NCBI GenBank assembly: GCA_033002965.1
Contig: JAURVB010013496.1
Span: 1 to 64,000 of the forward strand
Reading direction: 5' to 3'
Origin: Piper betle
Lineage: Eukaryota > Streptophyta > Magnoliopsida > Piperales > Piperaceae
Length of the DNA stretch: 64,000 bases
Shown here: positions 27,130 to 42,600 of the stretch, piece by piece
Numbering within the stretch: the stretch's first letter is position 1
Layout: the number at the start of each line of letters is the position of its first letter
The notes under the pieces: model-generated
Database searches by the model: none
Told to the model about the DNA's origin: nothing
The model's input: the letters and a program-made list of their open reading frames with translations, nothing else
Program-made: the position numbers and the translations under genes

Positions 27130-27540
27130 ATACAGAGAGAGAGAAGAGCTGAGGTTAACCGCGGGTAAAAAATATTTTCTTACATGAGCTATACGTTTTG
27201 TTGGATATGAGACTAGGGCTTGAGGTGAGCCCCATCTGCGGCTGGGACGGTGGGGTCAAGGGAGAGTGGGGAGAAAGGGCGTATGTGGCGAGGGAAGGGG
27301 GTGACCACGGATAGGGTGGGGGCGATCGCTGGAGAATAGTGACCACGGTCGGGCGGGGTGAGGCCGGCCAGGGCAAGTTGAGGTGGAGCACGGTCAGGCG
27401 GCGACGGCAACAACATCGTCAGTAGAAAGATTTTCTTTTTCTTTTCATATAACAAATTTGGGCTGTCTTTGTAATTGGATGGCCCATATCAAATCTCAGG
27501 GCAATTTTTTTTCTGCCCCGAGCTTATAAACCCCTTACCC
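27130..27540. other. GC-rich patch without recognised gene
   Basis: A GC-rich block (27190-27440) in AT-rich DNA gives two overlapping proline-rich frames on the minus strand that look like composition artefacts. It is probably part of a degraded repeat. Confidence 0.4.
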
Positions 27541-27564
27541 ATATATATATATATATATATATAT

Positions 27565-27942
27565 ATGAGTTACATCTAATATATCTTATATAAGCTATAC
27601 TTTTTGTTTTAAATAATTTAGTAAGTCTCATAATTTAAAATTTATATAGATAAATAAAATAATAAATAATAAGAGTACTCATAAAATTTTAACACAATCT
27701 ATATTTCTAACATCTTTCATCTTAATGATCAAAGTAATTGTAAAAAAATTAATTTCAAAATATCTATTAGTTTGTGTGTCTTTTGAAAATTTAAAAATAT
27801 GTAATAATATTATTAAAAAAGGATTTTATTGACTACTTATGTACCCTACTTTTAATATATATAAATATTATTTTATAAAATTCACTAAAAAATATTTAAA
27901 TTAAATATGTAGCTCATATAAGATATGTGAGACGTAACTCAT
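27565..27942. mobile_element. AT-rich MITE, copy 2, with 36-bp terminal inverted repeats
   Basis: Starts ATGAGTTACATCTAATATAT and its inverted right end reads ATGAGTTACGTCTCACATAT. The terminal repeats match at about 30 of 36 positions. The 378-bp element has no coding capacity and shares its interior with the copies at 21541 and 22252. Confidence 0.75.
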
Positions 27943-28939
27943 ATTTATTTTTTTCTTAGGTAAATTCATATAAAAAAATTGATTATGTGTAAAGGTGTAT
28001 AAAATAGCATTTAAAAAAACTAAAAAAGTTATTTTCCACTAAGAAGCTTAATTTTGAAAGGCTAAATAATTCAAGCCGTCTATGGGGAATATTGATTAAG
28101 AGTTTTCTTTTAGACAATTTAGTGCTTGTCAAGAGTTTTAGTCATATCAAAAAAATGGATAGAGTTTTAGTCAAATTATTTACTATTTTAGTAGGTTATG
28201 TGGAAGATATATATGGCAGAAAAAAAAATTGTAACAAACTTATTTGAATATAAATTATTGAGCTAAATTATTTCTTTGAAATTGGGTAACAAAAATAAAA
28301 AAAACATAAACACAATGTCTCTAATATTTTACCCTAATTAATACATTTAAGGATCTTACAGGTATATACACACACATTCACACACACACTCTCTGTCTAT
28401 ATATAATATCTTAATTCCTGGATTAGACTTATTTCAAAATCTTACTTTGTTGGTCGAAAATGTTAAAATCAAATAGATAGAAGAATTTAAAAAAGAGGAA
28501 GCTTTCGATGAGACATGGGAAATAACAAAAAATCAAATAGTGTAGTAATAACATATTTTTCCTGGATGCAGACAAGCTTGATATTGATCTTTGACGTAAA
28601 ATTTTCCAAATTGCCATGCATTTTACCATTTGTATACTTCATAATTTCTTTATTATTCGTATACTTCCCAATTTCTTGATCACCATGGTGGATAGCTGCC
28701 TAAATGTGGTCAAAGTGGGTCCAACCCAGCACGAAGTCCAGTTCAAGAGAGACCACATCTTACATACAACCATATACATACCCAACACCTACTCAACTTC
28801 GTCTACCTCATGATTAAAGCCAAGAGCATGACCAAACCACCATAGAAAACCCAAGATCAGGGAGCAACTGCTCTCTTTCTTCTCCTCCTCCCAACGTTTG
28901 CAAATTGCAAAACTCTGACTCTAATTTGAGCTCAGGTTA
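27943..28939. other. Intergenic and 5' flank of the NPF gene
   Basis: AT-rich; no gene. A short CA-rich tract lies at about 28367-28390. The last 100 bp, C/T-rich with TTCTTCTCCTCC, is probably the transporter 5' UTR. Confidence 0.5.
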
Positions 28940-31900
28940 ATGGATGGTAAGGGATATACACAAGATGGGTCAGTTGATCTTAAAGGTCGGCCAGTTCTTG
29001 CAGCTCGGACTGGAAAATGGAAAGCCTGCGCCTTTCTAGTGGGTAATATATATACTCTGTTGTCTACTCATATCTGTCAACGAATTTATATGAGCTTGGA
29101 GAGAAGTTAGTTATCAAACTACGCCTTTTAAATTTTCTTCATTGGGTCATAATTAGATGCAATATGTAGCTCTTAAAATTCTGCGATCCGGCATCATTTT
29201 GCATTCTTTATCGATTATGACTTCCTTTTCATTAAAAAGGCCATCGAAATTGTTCTGTTAATGCAGTATGATACCATCTCTTGCCAATGAAAAATTAAAG
29301 AATTACGCTGTGTTGTGTATAAGTTTATTTCACTCCTATTTAAACAAACAATCAGTTAATTGTTGGTGATGATAAGCTTTGGCTTAATTTTATCATGCAA
29401 TGCGAAAATTTATTCTGTAAGCTGTATTTGATATATGAATAAAAATTAGAACATGGGTTTTTTCCTTATAATTAAGAATGTTTTCATTTGATCATGCTGC
29501 CGATCAGGTTATGAATCATTTGAGAGGATGGCTTTCTATGGAGTGGCTGCAAATCTGGTGAACTACCTAACCACGCAACTCCATGAAGACACAATTTCGT
29601 CCGTCCGTAATGTCAACAACTGGTCAGGATCAGTCTGGATGACTCCCATCCTGGGGGCCTACATTGCAGATTCATACTTGGGTCGGTTCTGGACGTTTAC
29701 CATCTCATCTCTTATCTACGTATTGGTAAGTATACTCCAAAACACACTTCCCCACCTCCTAACCACAATACTATATTCATCGTGAGGTTCTCAATAACAT
29801 TAGCTTGAATACGACGCTCCACTTAATAATCGCCACGTACAAAAGATCAGAGAACGAAGTTGACTTCTACCAGACCTCATGGTCGTCGGTGAGCCACTAT
29901 ATATGGCCATAATCGAGTTTGATAAAGGTCGGCTCAGGTGGAGTGTCGGATTGCGTAGGTAACAGTTGTTTGGTTGCAGTGCTTCCTCTCCTGCTTTGTC
30001 CCTGTCACAACGCCATAAGAGGTGTGGCTAATAAGAACACAACCGAATATATACTATCTTTTGATCAGTAAGAGTATCGAATATACTAGCTTGCTAGTTG
30101 CTTTCCAATATAATCTGATGAATTATGAATAATAACATCTAGATAGTCGCTTTTTTCTTTGTGGGCACTGATCTTGTGTGGTCCTGATGAGAATTGAAGT
30201 AGACGAATCTCAATTCCCTTTCGTTATAATAAATTCTTGCGTCCCAGCTCCCTCTCTGTTGTCTCTCTCTATTGGCACTCTTTTAGGTAAGATCTATGAC
30301 CTAATCTTGCGATGCTCTCTATATTTCCATTAGGGAATGAAATAAGTTGATGCTATATTCGGTTCGATTAACTCAATGTATATATACTTTTTTCCTGGCC
30401 TCCCATTTATCTATATGCTTGCAACTTTCATGAATTTTTCTGCCTGAAAGCCTCTAGACCTTTCATATAATCATGTCCATCGACTCCATCCTCAGTAACT
30501 CCTTCTTCTGTAATATTGCACTTCTCCATACACTTAATTAATATGTTCTAACTTATACAGTATGCACGAAAGATCTTGCAACTTGCACTATTGCATGCAT
30601 ACGTATACAAAAAACCTAGAACGGAAAAGAAACGTTTCTAATTAAAATAAGGAAATGTTTATTATCTTATTACAACAAAATTTAAAATCGAACTTGATAA
30701 ATCATATCATATGTGCAGTGCTACCACTTATACTGATCCCTCAATTTTCACCAGGGCATGGTGTTCTTGACCTTGGCCGTATCATTGAAGTCTTTGAAGC
30801 CCAAATGTGTGAATGGCATCTGCAGCAAGGCCACACCTTCTCAAATTTCCTTCTTCTACACCTCTCTCTATGTCATTGCAGTGGGAGCCGGTGGTACGAA
30901 GCCCAACATCTCTACCTTCGGCGCAGACCAATTTGATGATTTTGATCCTAAAGAGAAGAAACTCAAAGTATCGTTCTTCAATTGGTGGGTGTTTAGTGCT
31001 TTTATAGGAGCTCTGTGTGCCACCATGGGCCTTGTGTACATCCAAGAAAACTTGGGCTGGGGCTTGGGCTATGGCATCCCTACTGTAGGCCTTCTTCTTT
31101 CTCTCCTCCTGTTCTACGTAGGCACACCACATTACAGGCACAAGGCCATAAAGACCAAAAACCCAGCAAGAAGTTTGGTTAGGGTGTGTGTTGCAGCTTT
31201 CAAGAACCGAAGGGTAGAGCTACCTGATGATCCATCCTTGCTCTATGAGGTTGACCTGGCTGAGTATATTGTCACAAGGAAGAGAAGGCTTCTCCACACA
31301 CCTGCTTTCAGGTTCGTTTTTTGTAAAAATCTTTTTAATGATTTTTCTGGAGACAACACCTGAGTAGCTGATGTCGGTCATTTCTTGGCATTTATCAAGG
31401 ACAGATGTACAAGGGAGTCAATCCATCTTTGAAGGAGTACTCTAACCTATATCTTATTAAGCTCGAACTTGGGTGGTTTTCAATTTTTTTAGTCTGGTTA
31501 AAGCTAGTTGGATCCCTCTTTTTTATCTACACTTATATATTATTTTAACTTAAAGGCGAATTTCAATCTAGAATTAAAGATCTCGTTTTCCTATAAAGTA
31601 TGGCAGATCGCATAATAGAATCACAAGATCATAATTAACCCTTATATTTAACTATTTTTTGTGGGTTCTAATGAAAATCAAAGCAAATTCATTTTTTGTT
31701 GGGATCTACTAGAAATCAAAGCAGGTGCCATACGTAAACATTTCGGTTGGTAATATTCAAGTAATGGTTAATAGTTTATAAGCTTAGCTATTCGGAGGTG
31801 CAACCTATCTAGCATCTACGTAAACATTTTCTTGTACGGTATGAGTTAATTGAGGGTATGCGCAAGTGCTATCTATCAGTTGACATCACCAAAGATAACT

Positions 31901-32830
31901 TGTAACTAGCTCAAAAATTCTCCTTTTGTTTTCGCTTTTAGGTTCCTTGATAAAGCAGCGGTACTAAGGGAGGACATGAGCACAACTGGCCGTCCATGCA
32001 CAATAACTCAGGTGGAAGAGACCAAGCTTGTGATGGGCATGATACTCATCTGGTTGGTGACTTTGATCCCCAGCACCATCTGGGCACAAGTAAACACCCT
32101 CTTTGTAAAGCAAGGCACAACACTTGATCGAAGACTTGGCCATGGTTTTCGCATCCCTGCCGCATCCCTTGGAAGTTTTGTCACACTCTCCATGCTGATC
32201 TCCGTGCCCTTGTATGACCGCTACTTCGTTCCCTTCATGCGAAAGAAGACAGGAAATCCAAGAGGGATCACTCTCCTTCAAAGGCTGGGGATTGGCATCT
32301 TGTTCCAAATAGTGGCGGCCATGGTTGCTTGCTTGGTTGAAGTGAAAAGAATAGACGTGATCAAGAGTCACCACATCATTAAGCATGAAGTAGTCCCCAT
32401 GAGCATTATGTGGCTACTACCTCAATACGTGCTATTGGGGGTGGGAGACGTGTTCAATGCTATTGGCCTTCTTGAGTTCTTCTATGATCAGTCACCAGAG
32501 GACATGCAGAGCCTTGGAACCACATTTTTCACTAGTGGGATTGGGGTGGGCAATTTTATGAACAGCTTTTTGGTGACAGTGGTGGACAAGATTACTGGGA
32601 GAGGCGACAAGAAGAGCTGGATTGGGGACAACCTTAACGACTCACGCTTGGATTATTATTATGGGTTTTTGATGGCCATATCGATAGTTAATCTGGCTCT
32701 TTTCTCGTTGGCGGCGCGTTATTACAAATATAAGAAAGAGGTGCATGAAACACAAAAAACTGATAAAGGCGTTCTTGTTGAGATGACAGAGAAAATGGAC
32801 ATGACCACCATAGGGTTGCAAGCTGCATGA
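28940..32830 (+). CDS. NRT1/PTR family (NPF5-type) proton-coupled transporter
   Basis: Membrane transporter of the major facilitator NPF family, whose members carry nitrate, peptides, hormones or other small solutes with protons. Exons 28940-29042, 29508-29725, 30755-31311 and 31942-32830 join in phase to 588 codons plus stop, normal for the family. The proton-coupling ExxER motif is at about 37-41 (ESFER in GYESFERMAFYG). Other landmarks are NNWSGSVWMTPILGAYIADS, GTKPNISTFGADQFDDF, the cytosolic central loop around ARSLVRVCVAAFKNRR, FLDKAAVL at the start of the second half, and LEFFYDQSPEDMQSLG. About twelve hydrophobic segments are seen. The pattern is closest, from memory, to NPF5.2/5.3 (PTR3), so stress-responsive peptide transport is possible, but the substrate cannot be read from sequence. 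It lies tail to tail with the peroxidase, 717 bp apart. Confidence 0.93.
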
Positions 32831-33547
32831 AAAAAAATCAGATTAATTAGTAGTTCATTATCTTTGAAGTCATTATCCAGTGCATATACATGTATATGCT
32901 TGTGCACCTATATAGAAGTACGTATGAAGTAATTTAAGTGTATCAAAGGAAGGGTTTAATTAGTCCGCTTCCCTTTTATTGTTCTTCCTTGTAATTTGTT
33001 TGCTGGATCCATGAACATTATATATCATTAACAATTAAGACAATACAGAATGAAGAGGATCATCAATATTATAATTTGACATGTTCTTCGGATTAACAGG
33101 ATAGCTTAAAGGATTAGGTGGCAAAGGCAGGCCATCACATTCACTTTTATGTTTTTGGCAATATGTAATAATATCATTGACGTTTTAATTTCCCTATGAA
33201 GATTTCGCATATCATCAAGTCCTGAATTGATTAATAAGTAGGAAATTAATTAAACAAAATAGTCCCACATCTGCTAGGTCGACAAGTTGATGACCAGACA
33301 CAAATACAGCATGAAATACAATACAAATAGAACACCCAAGTACAATTCCCCAAGTCATACACTTTGATGTCTCATCTTATTCATTCCCATAACATAAAGA
33401 CCAAATTTTTTAGTGCTAAAAATAAAAAAGGATCATTTTCCAACGACAACGGGCATAAATAATTAGGAAAACCAATCAATCAAATCAAGCAGCTTATTCA
33501 AGGCAGCCAAATTCAAACAAAACTTGCTCCCCATATCCAAATCATGG
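32831..33547. other. Convergent 3' intergenic region
   Basis: Lies between the stop codons of the transporter (plus) and the peroxidase (minus), so both 3' UTRs should be here. No other gene seen. Confidence 0.6.
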
Positions 33548-35140
<1,593 letters not shown>

Positions 35141-35223
35141 TGTTGTGTATGGAATTGATTGATCTCCTCAATATCACTCAATCTAATGGTGATTGGATGG
35201 GTTAGAAGGGTTGTGAGGCCATG

Positions 35224-35231
35224 TATATATA
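35224..35231 (-). promoter_or_regulatory. TATA box of the peroxidase gene
   Basis: TATATATA on the minus strand, 84 bp before the ATG at 35140. Confidence 0.55.
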
Positions 35232-37121
35232 GTGGCGTGTGGAGAGAATAAGCCTTCACAAGTTACCATTTCTTAAGGCTTGCTGGTTTTGACTAATGCA
35301 TTGTATGTGCAATGACAACTTACAAAGATGAGAGAAAGAGTTGAGAAGCAACAATTCTACAGTTTTTTTCTTTTTTTCCCCTCTATAAGATTGTGAAATA
35401 GTCGTAACTTATATGATCTAATTATGATTAACCAATCATGCAGATGGAACATAGATGTTAAGCTCGAGCACGTTGTCCATCCGATAATATACCAATTTTT
35501 GGGAGTTCTTGAACAACAAATTCAATACCTAATCGTTGAATCACATAAAGAAGAAGAAGACGTATACACTTTTCAAAAAAAATAATGCATATATAGAAGA
35601 CCAGTTACATACCCAGTTACTGCAAGCCTGCAGCCTTGGCCATTAATTAGTCGATAAGATTGGGTTCATTGTCTCAAACAATTGAAACGATTAATTTATT
35701 TTAAAGCTTTAACCTGGTTGTGAACCGTAGTGGGGGGCACAGAGACAACGTACTCGGTGCCAGCCCATGGATAACACAACTTAGGTGAATTAATCAAACT
35801 ATAGCTTATAATTAAATAAAGGGTTGAAGTGAAATTTTACGTTATCAAAAAATAAATAATAAATAAAGGGTTGTATTAATTAACTATAGTTTATAATTAA
35901 ATGAAGTGACATTTTATTAGGCATTGAAATTAATTACCGTTGACATTGAAATTAATTGAATTGCCCATGAGTAAGTTCAGTTAATTAGTAGTAGCAAGCA
36001 TCCCGACATTGCTAGGGCAGGATCAGCACATACTGTCACTGGTTCGGTTTAAACCATATTTTAAAAATTCGTGTTTTGGGCTCGAAAAGTTGAAAGCGTA
36101 GAAAAAAATTAAGAGTTTACAAAATAAATCTAGACATTTATTTAGGTTATATTATCATGAAAAAAAACTTTACAAAGTTGCCTTATTATTATCTTAATTA
36201 TCATCTTCGACATGCATTTGTGATCGTATCAGCTTGAGCTTATTTTAATTTTCTCCTAGTTTTTCCACTCGATTGAGCAAAAAAATAATGACCCTTCTCT
36301 CAAAATTGCATTTGATATTTCCATCTCAATCTTTTCTAATAGGTCTGAACATCGTGAGTATATTCTCATAAAGTATGAAACATGGTAGTTAGATTAATAT
36401 CCTTTAGGTGTGTGCTTCACTAGATCATAGCTACACAAATTAGAAAACAAATTTGCTTCCATTCACGATGTGCAAAGCAGCAACATATAAACACACACAC
36501 ACGTATATATAGACTTTATATTTTACTAGGATCTACAATGTATCTAGGTTTATGAAATTATAAACCCCAATCCAACCTTCTTCCTTGAGCTAGATCTCAA
36601 TATTCCAACTTGGTTCCAATATAAAAAAGAACTCAATCCAAATACAAGCTGATCATGAGTATATATGGGGAGCACTGTGGTGATGTGTTAATGCTGCTGT
36701 TAAGCTCTTTTTCAAGGTGATGGGCATTGAAAATGTAATTTTGTGGACATGTTATCGTGTGTGTGCGTGTTTTTCAAAGTATATGATATTGTGTTGTGTC
36801 TGCAACGTGCAGGCAAATAAAGCTTAGACAGTCTTCTTGAGTAGTAAAGGAAAAGAGCTTCATGGGTTCACCGTGAGGCAACATTGTTTTATCTTAGTTT
36901 GATGGACTAGTTAGAATAAGCCCACTCCTTCACATGTGTGTCTATATATATAGTGAGTCTAACTGTCCACACTAGGTAATTATTGACGGAGCTACCTATA
37001 ACTCACCATCCCTAACTTATCAATTTTCATAATTAGATGAAAAATTAATGGCTTCGACGTGGGCTTCACAAAGTTCACATTTAAAAAAAGTTCACACTTT
37101 GTTGTTTCTCTGTGTGTATGA

Positions 37122-37153
<32 letters not shown>

Positions 37154-37953
37154 AAGTAGAGTGTAAACCGTTTTTTCGATGTCAACGTTGTGAATTAGAA
37201 TTGTGATTGTTAATTTTTCATGTAATGGATCGCATTTGTTGGGATTTTAGGTTCTAACCCATAACCACCCATTCATAACTACCCATTGTGAACCGTTTGA
37301 TAAAAAATTAACTGATGTGTAGGTTCACAAAACTCTAGCATCTAATAAAAGGTTTACATCCTAACATTTCTTGTTTTACATCTATAAAAGTCTTGTTTTA
37401 TATATAAAGACAAAGTCTCATGCCGTCCCATCATAAAGTAATTGGGTGTGTTAAGTCTATTGATGGGCACAGCCAATTTGAACATTGACCAAGAAATATC
37501 TTTTTTTGTTTGATTTTCTTTTTCTTTTTCTTCCTGGTAATTTTAAATGTGGTGAAAATTTATTGTTGATGTGGATTATACTTTGTTTAATTGGTTTCAA
37601 TGAAATCTTAAAATTACAAATAAAATATTTTATTAAATGCTAAAAATATATTTTCTCATCAATATTTATTAAATATCTGGTTAAAATATTATAATTTTTG
37701 ACAAAAAATTAGATTTTATAAATATTTTATATAAAAGAACTGAATATAGAGTAAAATAATTAAAAAATTTTAAACTATACCAAATTTGAAAATAGCACAA
37801 TATATAAATATAATCGGGTGATATGATTAAATATTCAAAAGCATGCAAGCTCGCGTCAAAAAACAAAAGCATAAACGTCTCTCTCACCATCCATCACATT
37901 GGCTCAGGTTGGGCATGTTGGGCGAAGGCCAGGCCCATTCACCGATGAGCTGG

Positions 37954-38030
<77 letters not shown>
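37954..38030. repeat. (ATA)n microsatellite, about 26 copies
   Basis: Perfect 77-bp trinucleotide tract; open frames across it encode only poly-isoleucine or poly-leucine. Confidence 0.97.
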
Positions 38031-38857
38031 TTTAAACGCAAAAAATGAAAGTTAACTTTTTGAAAATAATAATGAGAAAATAATCTGAGAGAGAACTTAA
38101 GTTTCAAAAATGAAAAAAAACTAAAAGTTTTAAAAATAGAGCTAAAATTGATTGATTACATATTCATTATAAAAGAAACATAATCTTAATAATAGAACAA
38201 AACCTTTCAAAACTCTTAAAAACGTGAAAATATCCAAAAAAAATTCTACAAATACTGATAAAATTATAAAAACATATATTAGATGACGATCAACGACAAT
38301 CAAATTTCTTTTTTTGTGGAGAAATTTCTAACACCACTTGAGAAATTCTTATCGGCATTTTGTTATAAAATGCTTTAAAAATGATTCATGAGTGTTTAAC
38401 AAAATAAGAATGTTTTTACTATCAATTATCATGCATTTATAGATTTTTATTTTTATTTTCATGGTAATCAAATCCCAAATAAAAAATTATGCTGCATTTT
38501 CACCTATTATCAGCATAAACACCTAATTATCATAAAAACTAATTACCCACTAACATGAAAAGAATATCTTTCTATTTTGGAACTTAGAGCACAATCTGAA
38601 AGCCATACAACCAACACCACATATGTACTTCCTCGTTACCGGTTCGACTCCTATAAATTACCACAAGTCGGGATTACCCTAATCATTTTATTTTATTAAT
38701 GAAATTAGGAACAAGTCAGCCCAATATTTTTTTCTTCTTCCCCAAGTCTAAACCCCCTCCCCTCTCTACGCGGTCCACGTCTGCCGCAGCCGCTGACATG
38801 TCGCCTGCCTCTGTATTTTTTGGGCTGGCTTGTGAATCGTATAAATATTATTTAGAT

Positions 38858-39142
38858 ACATATCATACTCAAAAAAGTAATTTTACTAACTCGTTAATGT
38901 ATTCAGATGCAAATAAACTTGTCAATTTCACTAAACCCTGTAAATGTATGCAATGTGATTCAACATAACTCAAAAACCTCAAATAAGGAAGTGCTCCCAT
39001 GTTATCATACTTATAAAAGTAATTTTACTAACTCTTTAATGTATTCAGATGCAAATTATCTTGACAATTTCACTAAACCCTGTAAATGTATGCAATGTGA
39101 TTCAACATAACCCAAAAACCTCAAATAAGGAAGTGCTCCCAT
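38858..39142. repeat. 142-bp tandem duplication
   Basis: AGTAATTTTACTAACTC occurs at 38876 and 39018. Both copies continue through CACTAAACCCTGTAAATGTA and AAGTGCTCCCATG with few differences. Outer limits are approximate. Confidence 0.85.
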
Positions 39143-39682
39143 GCTTTCAAGGTATCCAAATTCCAACTCCTGGCCCTTACGAGCTATTTTGAAATCGAAT
39201 GGCGAAGTCTAACGCTTAAATCACTCCGTGTGACAAAGCTGGGTGTGGAGCAATAAACAAGACGCGTCAAAAACCAGGAGAATGCACTAAAAATTATGTG
39301 CTTTGCTTTTGCTAACTCAGGATTTTCATTCTAGTTAACAGGTAGTCATACCAAGAACAACCCACTAAAGATTTTGTTAAGGGTGCTTGCCCTAATACAA
39401 TGTATTGTACACAGCACCCATAGGAGGGCACCTTGAATATGTACCCAATATTGAATAACAAAAAATAGTTTTTAATCATAATCGCTATACTTAAGCAGAC
39501 CATTTAACCAGGAAATTCAACACTATGCATCCAAAGCAATTCTATCATGATATAGCCAATTGCATAAGAGTTTATTTTCGCTACGGCGCATATGAGCATC
39601 ACTAAATGCTCTTGGTATCGATTTTTCACACTGGCTACACCTCTTAACAGTCATTGCGAACTATTGCCATTAAATAGATGGA

Positions 39683-42600
39683 TCAAGGATATCCAGGAAT
39701 TTCTTCAGGTTGAGGGGCAAGTTCATTCCTTCCAAACCTTTCTTCATCATAGAATGATGCATGAACCACTCGTCCACCAAAAAATCTTCCCTCCAAGTCC
39801 AGCAACGCTTTGGTCGTCTCTTCTGATCTTTCGAATTGAATAAAGATTCTCACAGCTTCATCGGCAGGAAAATCTGCTTCTGTGATTTCAAATATCAGAA
39901 CCCGTGTTACAGTCCCATATTTTGCACATTCTGATGCAACTTCATCTTCAAGTTCATCATCGACCTCTCCAGGCCCCACCTAAATAACAAAACATTAATA
40001 AAGCATTTGCAGAGAAAACAAGTTTAACATGCTACTGAAAGGACCAGACTGCTTTCAAGCCAAAAAGCAAGTAATCGCTTAGACAAACTACCACACAAAG
40101 ACCTACCATTATGATTGCGTAACTCCTCACCTAGCTTCAAAAGGGCAATTTCAAACAATATGATTATTTGTTGTCATTATAAAGGCTGAGTTCAGAGAAA
40201 TACATAACAGTTCTGCAATACATTAAGGGAACAGCTACTTCTCAATTTAAATTTATTGGCCTCCAAGATCTATCTCATCTTAAGTCACAGATGAACTTTC
40301 ATATATTTAAAAGAATACACTTGCATAAAATAATGTTGTTAATTTATAGCTGAGAGAATAAATAGAAAAAAAAGGCAGATATTATAAAACACAGCCATAG
40401 CAAGATAAATAATTTAAGCACATGAAATCTAAACATGCCTGAGAGTGACTCATTGTAATCATATATTACTTGAACAATAATTTAAAGACAAAAGGGCATG
40501 GACACTGCTCACAGTATTGCATCCCTTAATATCAATAATTTCACTTGATTCAAAGAAATCCTACATAAAATAGCAACAGCCAAAAAACAAAATTCCAACA
40601 TTTATGAAATCCTCAGCCAGCTGTATTTATGATTGCATAAGTGCAGAGACAACACAAACACCTCAGCCATCTATGTAATTAAAGTAAAAATAGAAATATG
40701 AAGGAAAGAAAATTCATAAATTGATACATAACAATGTATGTGAAATAGGGTTATGCTTAGTTAACAATGGAAAAATGCCAGCTGTATAACATGGTCATGC
40801 TTATATGAAGGAAATAATTGAAACATATCAGGGAAAAGATAGTTCTGCGTGCTTTCCTCTCCTCATCAACAAAATAAACCAATAATCCAAGCTATTTAAG
40901 CACAGCCAGGAATGATAACATTGGCTAAACCTTGAACATGTCATTCAAAATTTTAGCACATACCAACCGAAAACACAGATAGAATGGAAAGGATAAAAAA
41001 CGCCAAAACAGATAACCTTGGATACTTAAAATAAACTACTGGGACCACTCATACACATGGTGAATAAGGGGTAATTCTGAGTTTCAACCTGAGATGACAG
41101 TTAAAAAAACTTTCCCCTCGTACAGAAACAATATTTCCCTCTGTATTCTTTTTTTCGTATGTGTATACCTCTATATTCATTTAGAAATGATCAAATAAAT
41201 TTTTGTATGAACTAAACTAGAGCATATGGAACATTTAGATCTTGATGCTAAAAGCAACATGACAGGCTAATTTTGAAGCATGAAACTAGCCCAGGGTAAC
41301 AGTAATAATCTTTTATTCTGATACACACGCCCAACACCTATCTCGAGAAATGAGACTCCTGTATTAAATTCTGCAAATAGATTTTATTCTTTCAGTAAAT
41401 ATTTCAATGCTCAACATTGTCCAAAATTTTTAGTCATGGTCACCAGCATGTAGGTAAAGGTATCTATATGTATTAGGACGGCAACCGAAAGACTCATTGT
41501 AGATCACCATGGTAAAAATTGCAATTGAACAAACAGGATATGAGGTACAATATTAATCCATCTCGTTGTTTTGCATGGATTAATACACAACCAGGGTAAT
41601 GAGTTCAACAGTAATGCCAACTAACACGTAAAGGTTATCACTCCATTACTTAAACACTTCCCACAAAGTCCCATATGACAAGTTCAAAGGATTGCTATCA
41701 ATGAATTCTTAAACTGCATTAGAATAATTTGTTCCCAAATAGCTATCTAGCTTAAAGAAAGCAAACAATTTAAGCCATTCAAAAGACCTATTCTAGACAG
41801 AGAGAAAGCGCTTTCCATTTAGTTTGATGATAACATTTGAAAAATTGCAAAAAAAACTAATCAGGTTTTATACAATCCGATGGAAAAATGTCAGCTGAAG
41901 TTACTAGTGAAGTCAATTGTATGAAGAAAACAATGGGCAGGGAAAAGTTAGCTCAGCGTGAATGCCTCTCCCCTTACCTATAAAATATACATATATTTCA
42001 AGCCATTAATGCACAACCAGGAACTATAATTCCACTGAAAACATTAACATGTCTTTCAAAATTTTAAAATTAATCACCTGAGGGAAAAAAAAATTTTAAA
42101 ATAAAAAAGAGGGAGAAATGAGAGAGACAAAACCATCATAACAGGTATCGTGAAACAGTTAAAATTGACTACTCAAACCAAACATACACATTATCATTAA
42201 GGTGCTATCTGCATTTCAAATAGAAACTCTCCATGCCCAATAATAGAAATGTAAACAACTAATCTGATTTGGATCAAATACATACTCTAATATACATAAT
42301 CAACTTTGCAATAACCAGGCAATCTAGGAATTCATCCTTTCAACCCAACAAAACCAAGATCACCAAATGATTTGCACGGGATTTCAGTAACGATATTGAA
42401 CATATTGCAAGAACTTGTGATTCTTTACGATTTCTGTTCTCTAATAAAGGTAAAAAGACACACACACATAACAAGGATTTTCAACAACGATTATAATGAC
42501 ATGTCTCAAGTAAGTACGCGACCCGAAACTTTGGCGCATTTTATTTGTATTAACTATTCACTACGTACTCGGAACAATGGCTTTTGACAATTGTAATTAT

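Larger units (their letters stand above)
35232..39682. other. Large AT-rich intergenic region
   Basis: No supported gene in about 4.4 kb. It holds a TA tract at about 37130-37153, a long AAT microsatellite at 37954-38030, a 142-bp tandem duplication near 38.9-39.1 kb and the 3' flank of the splicing-factor gene. Confidence 0.6.
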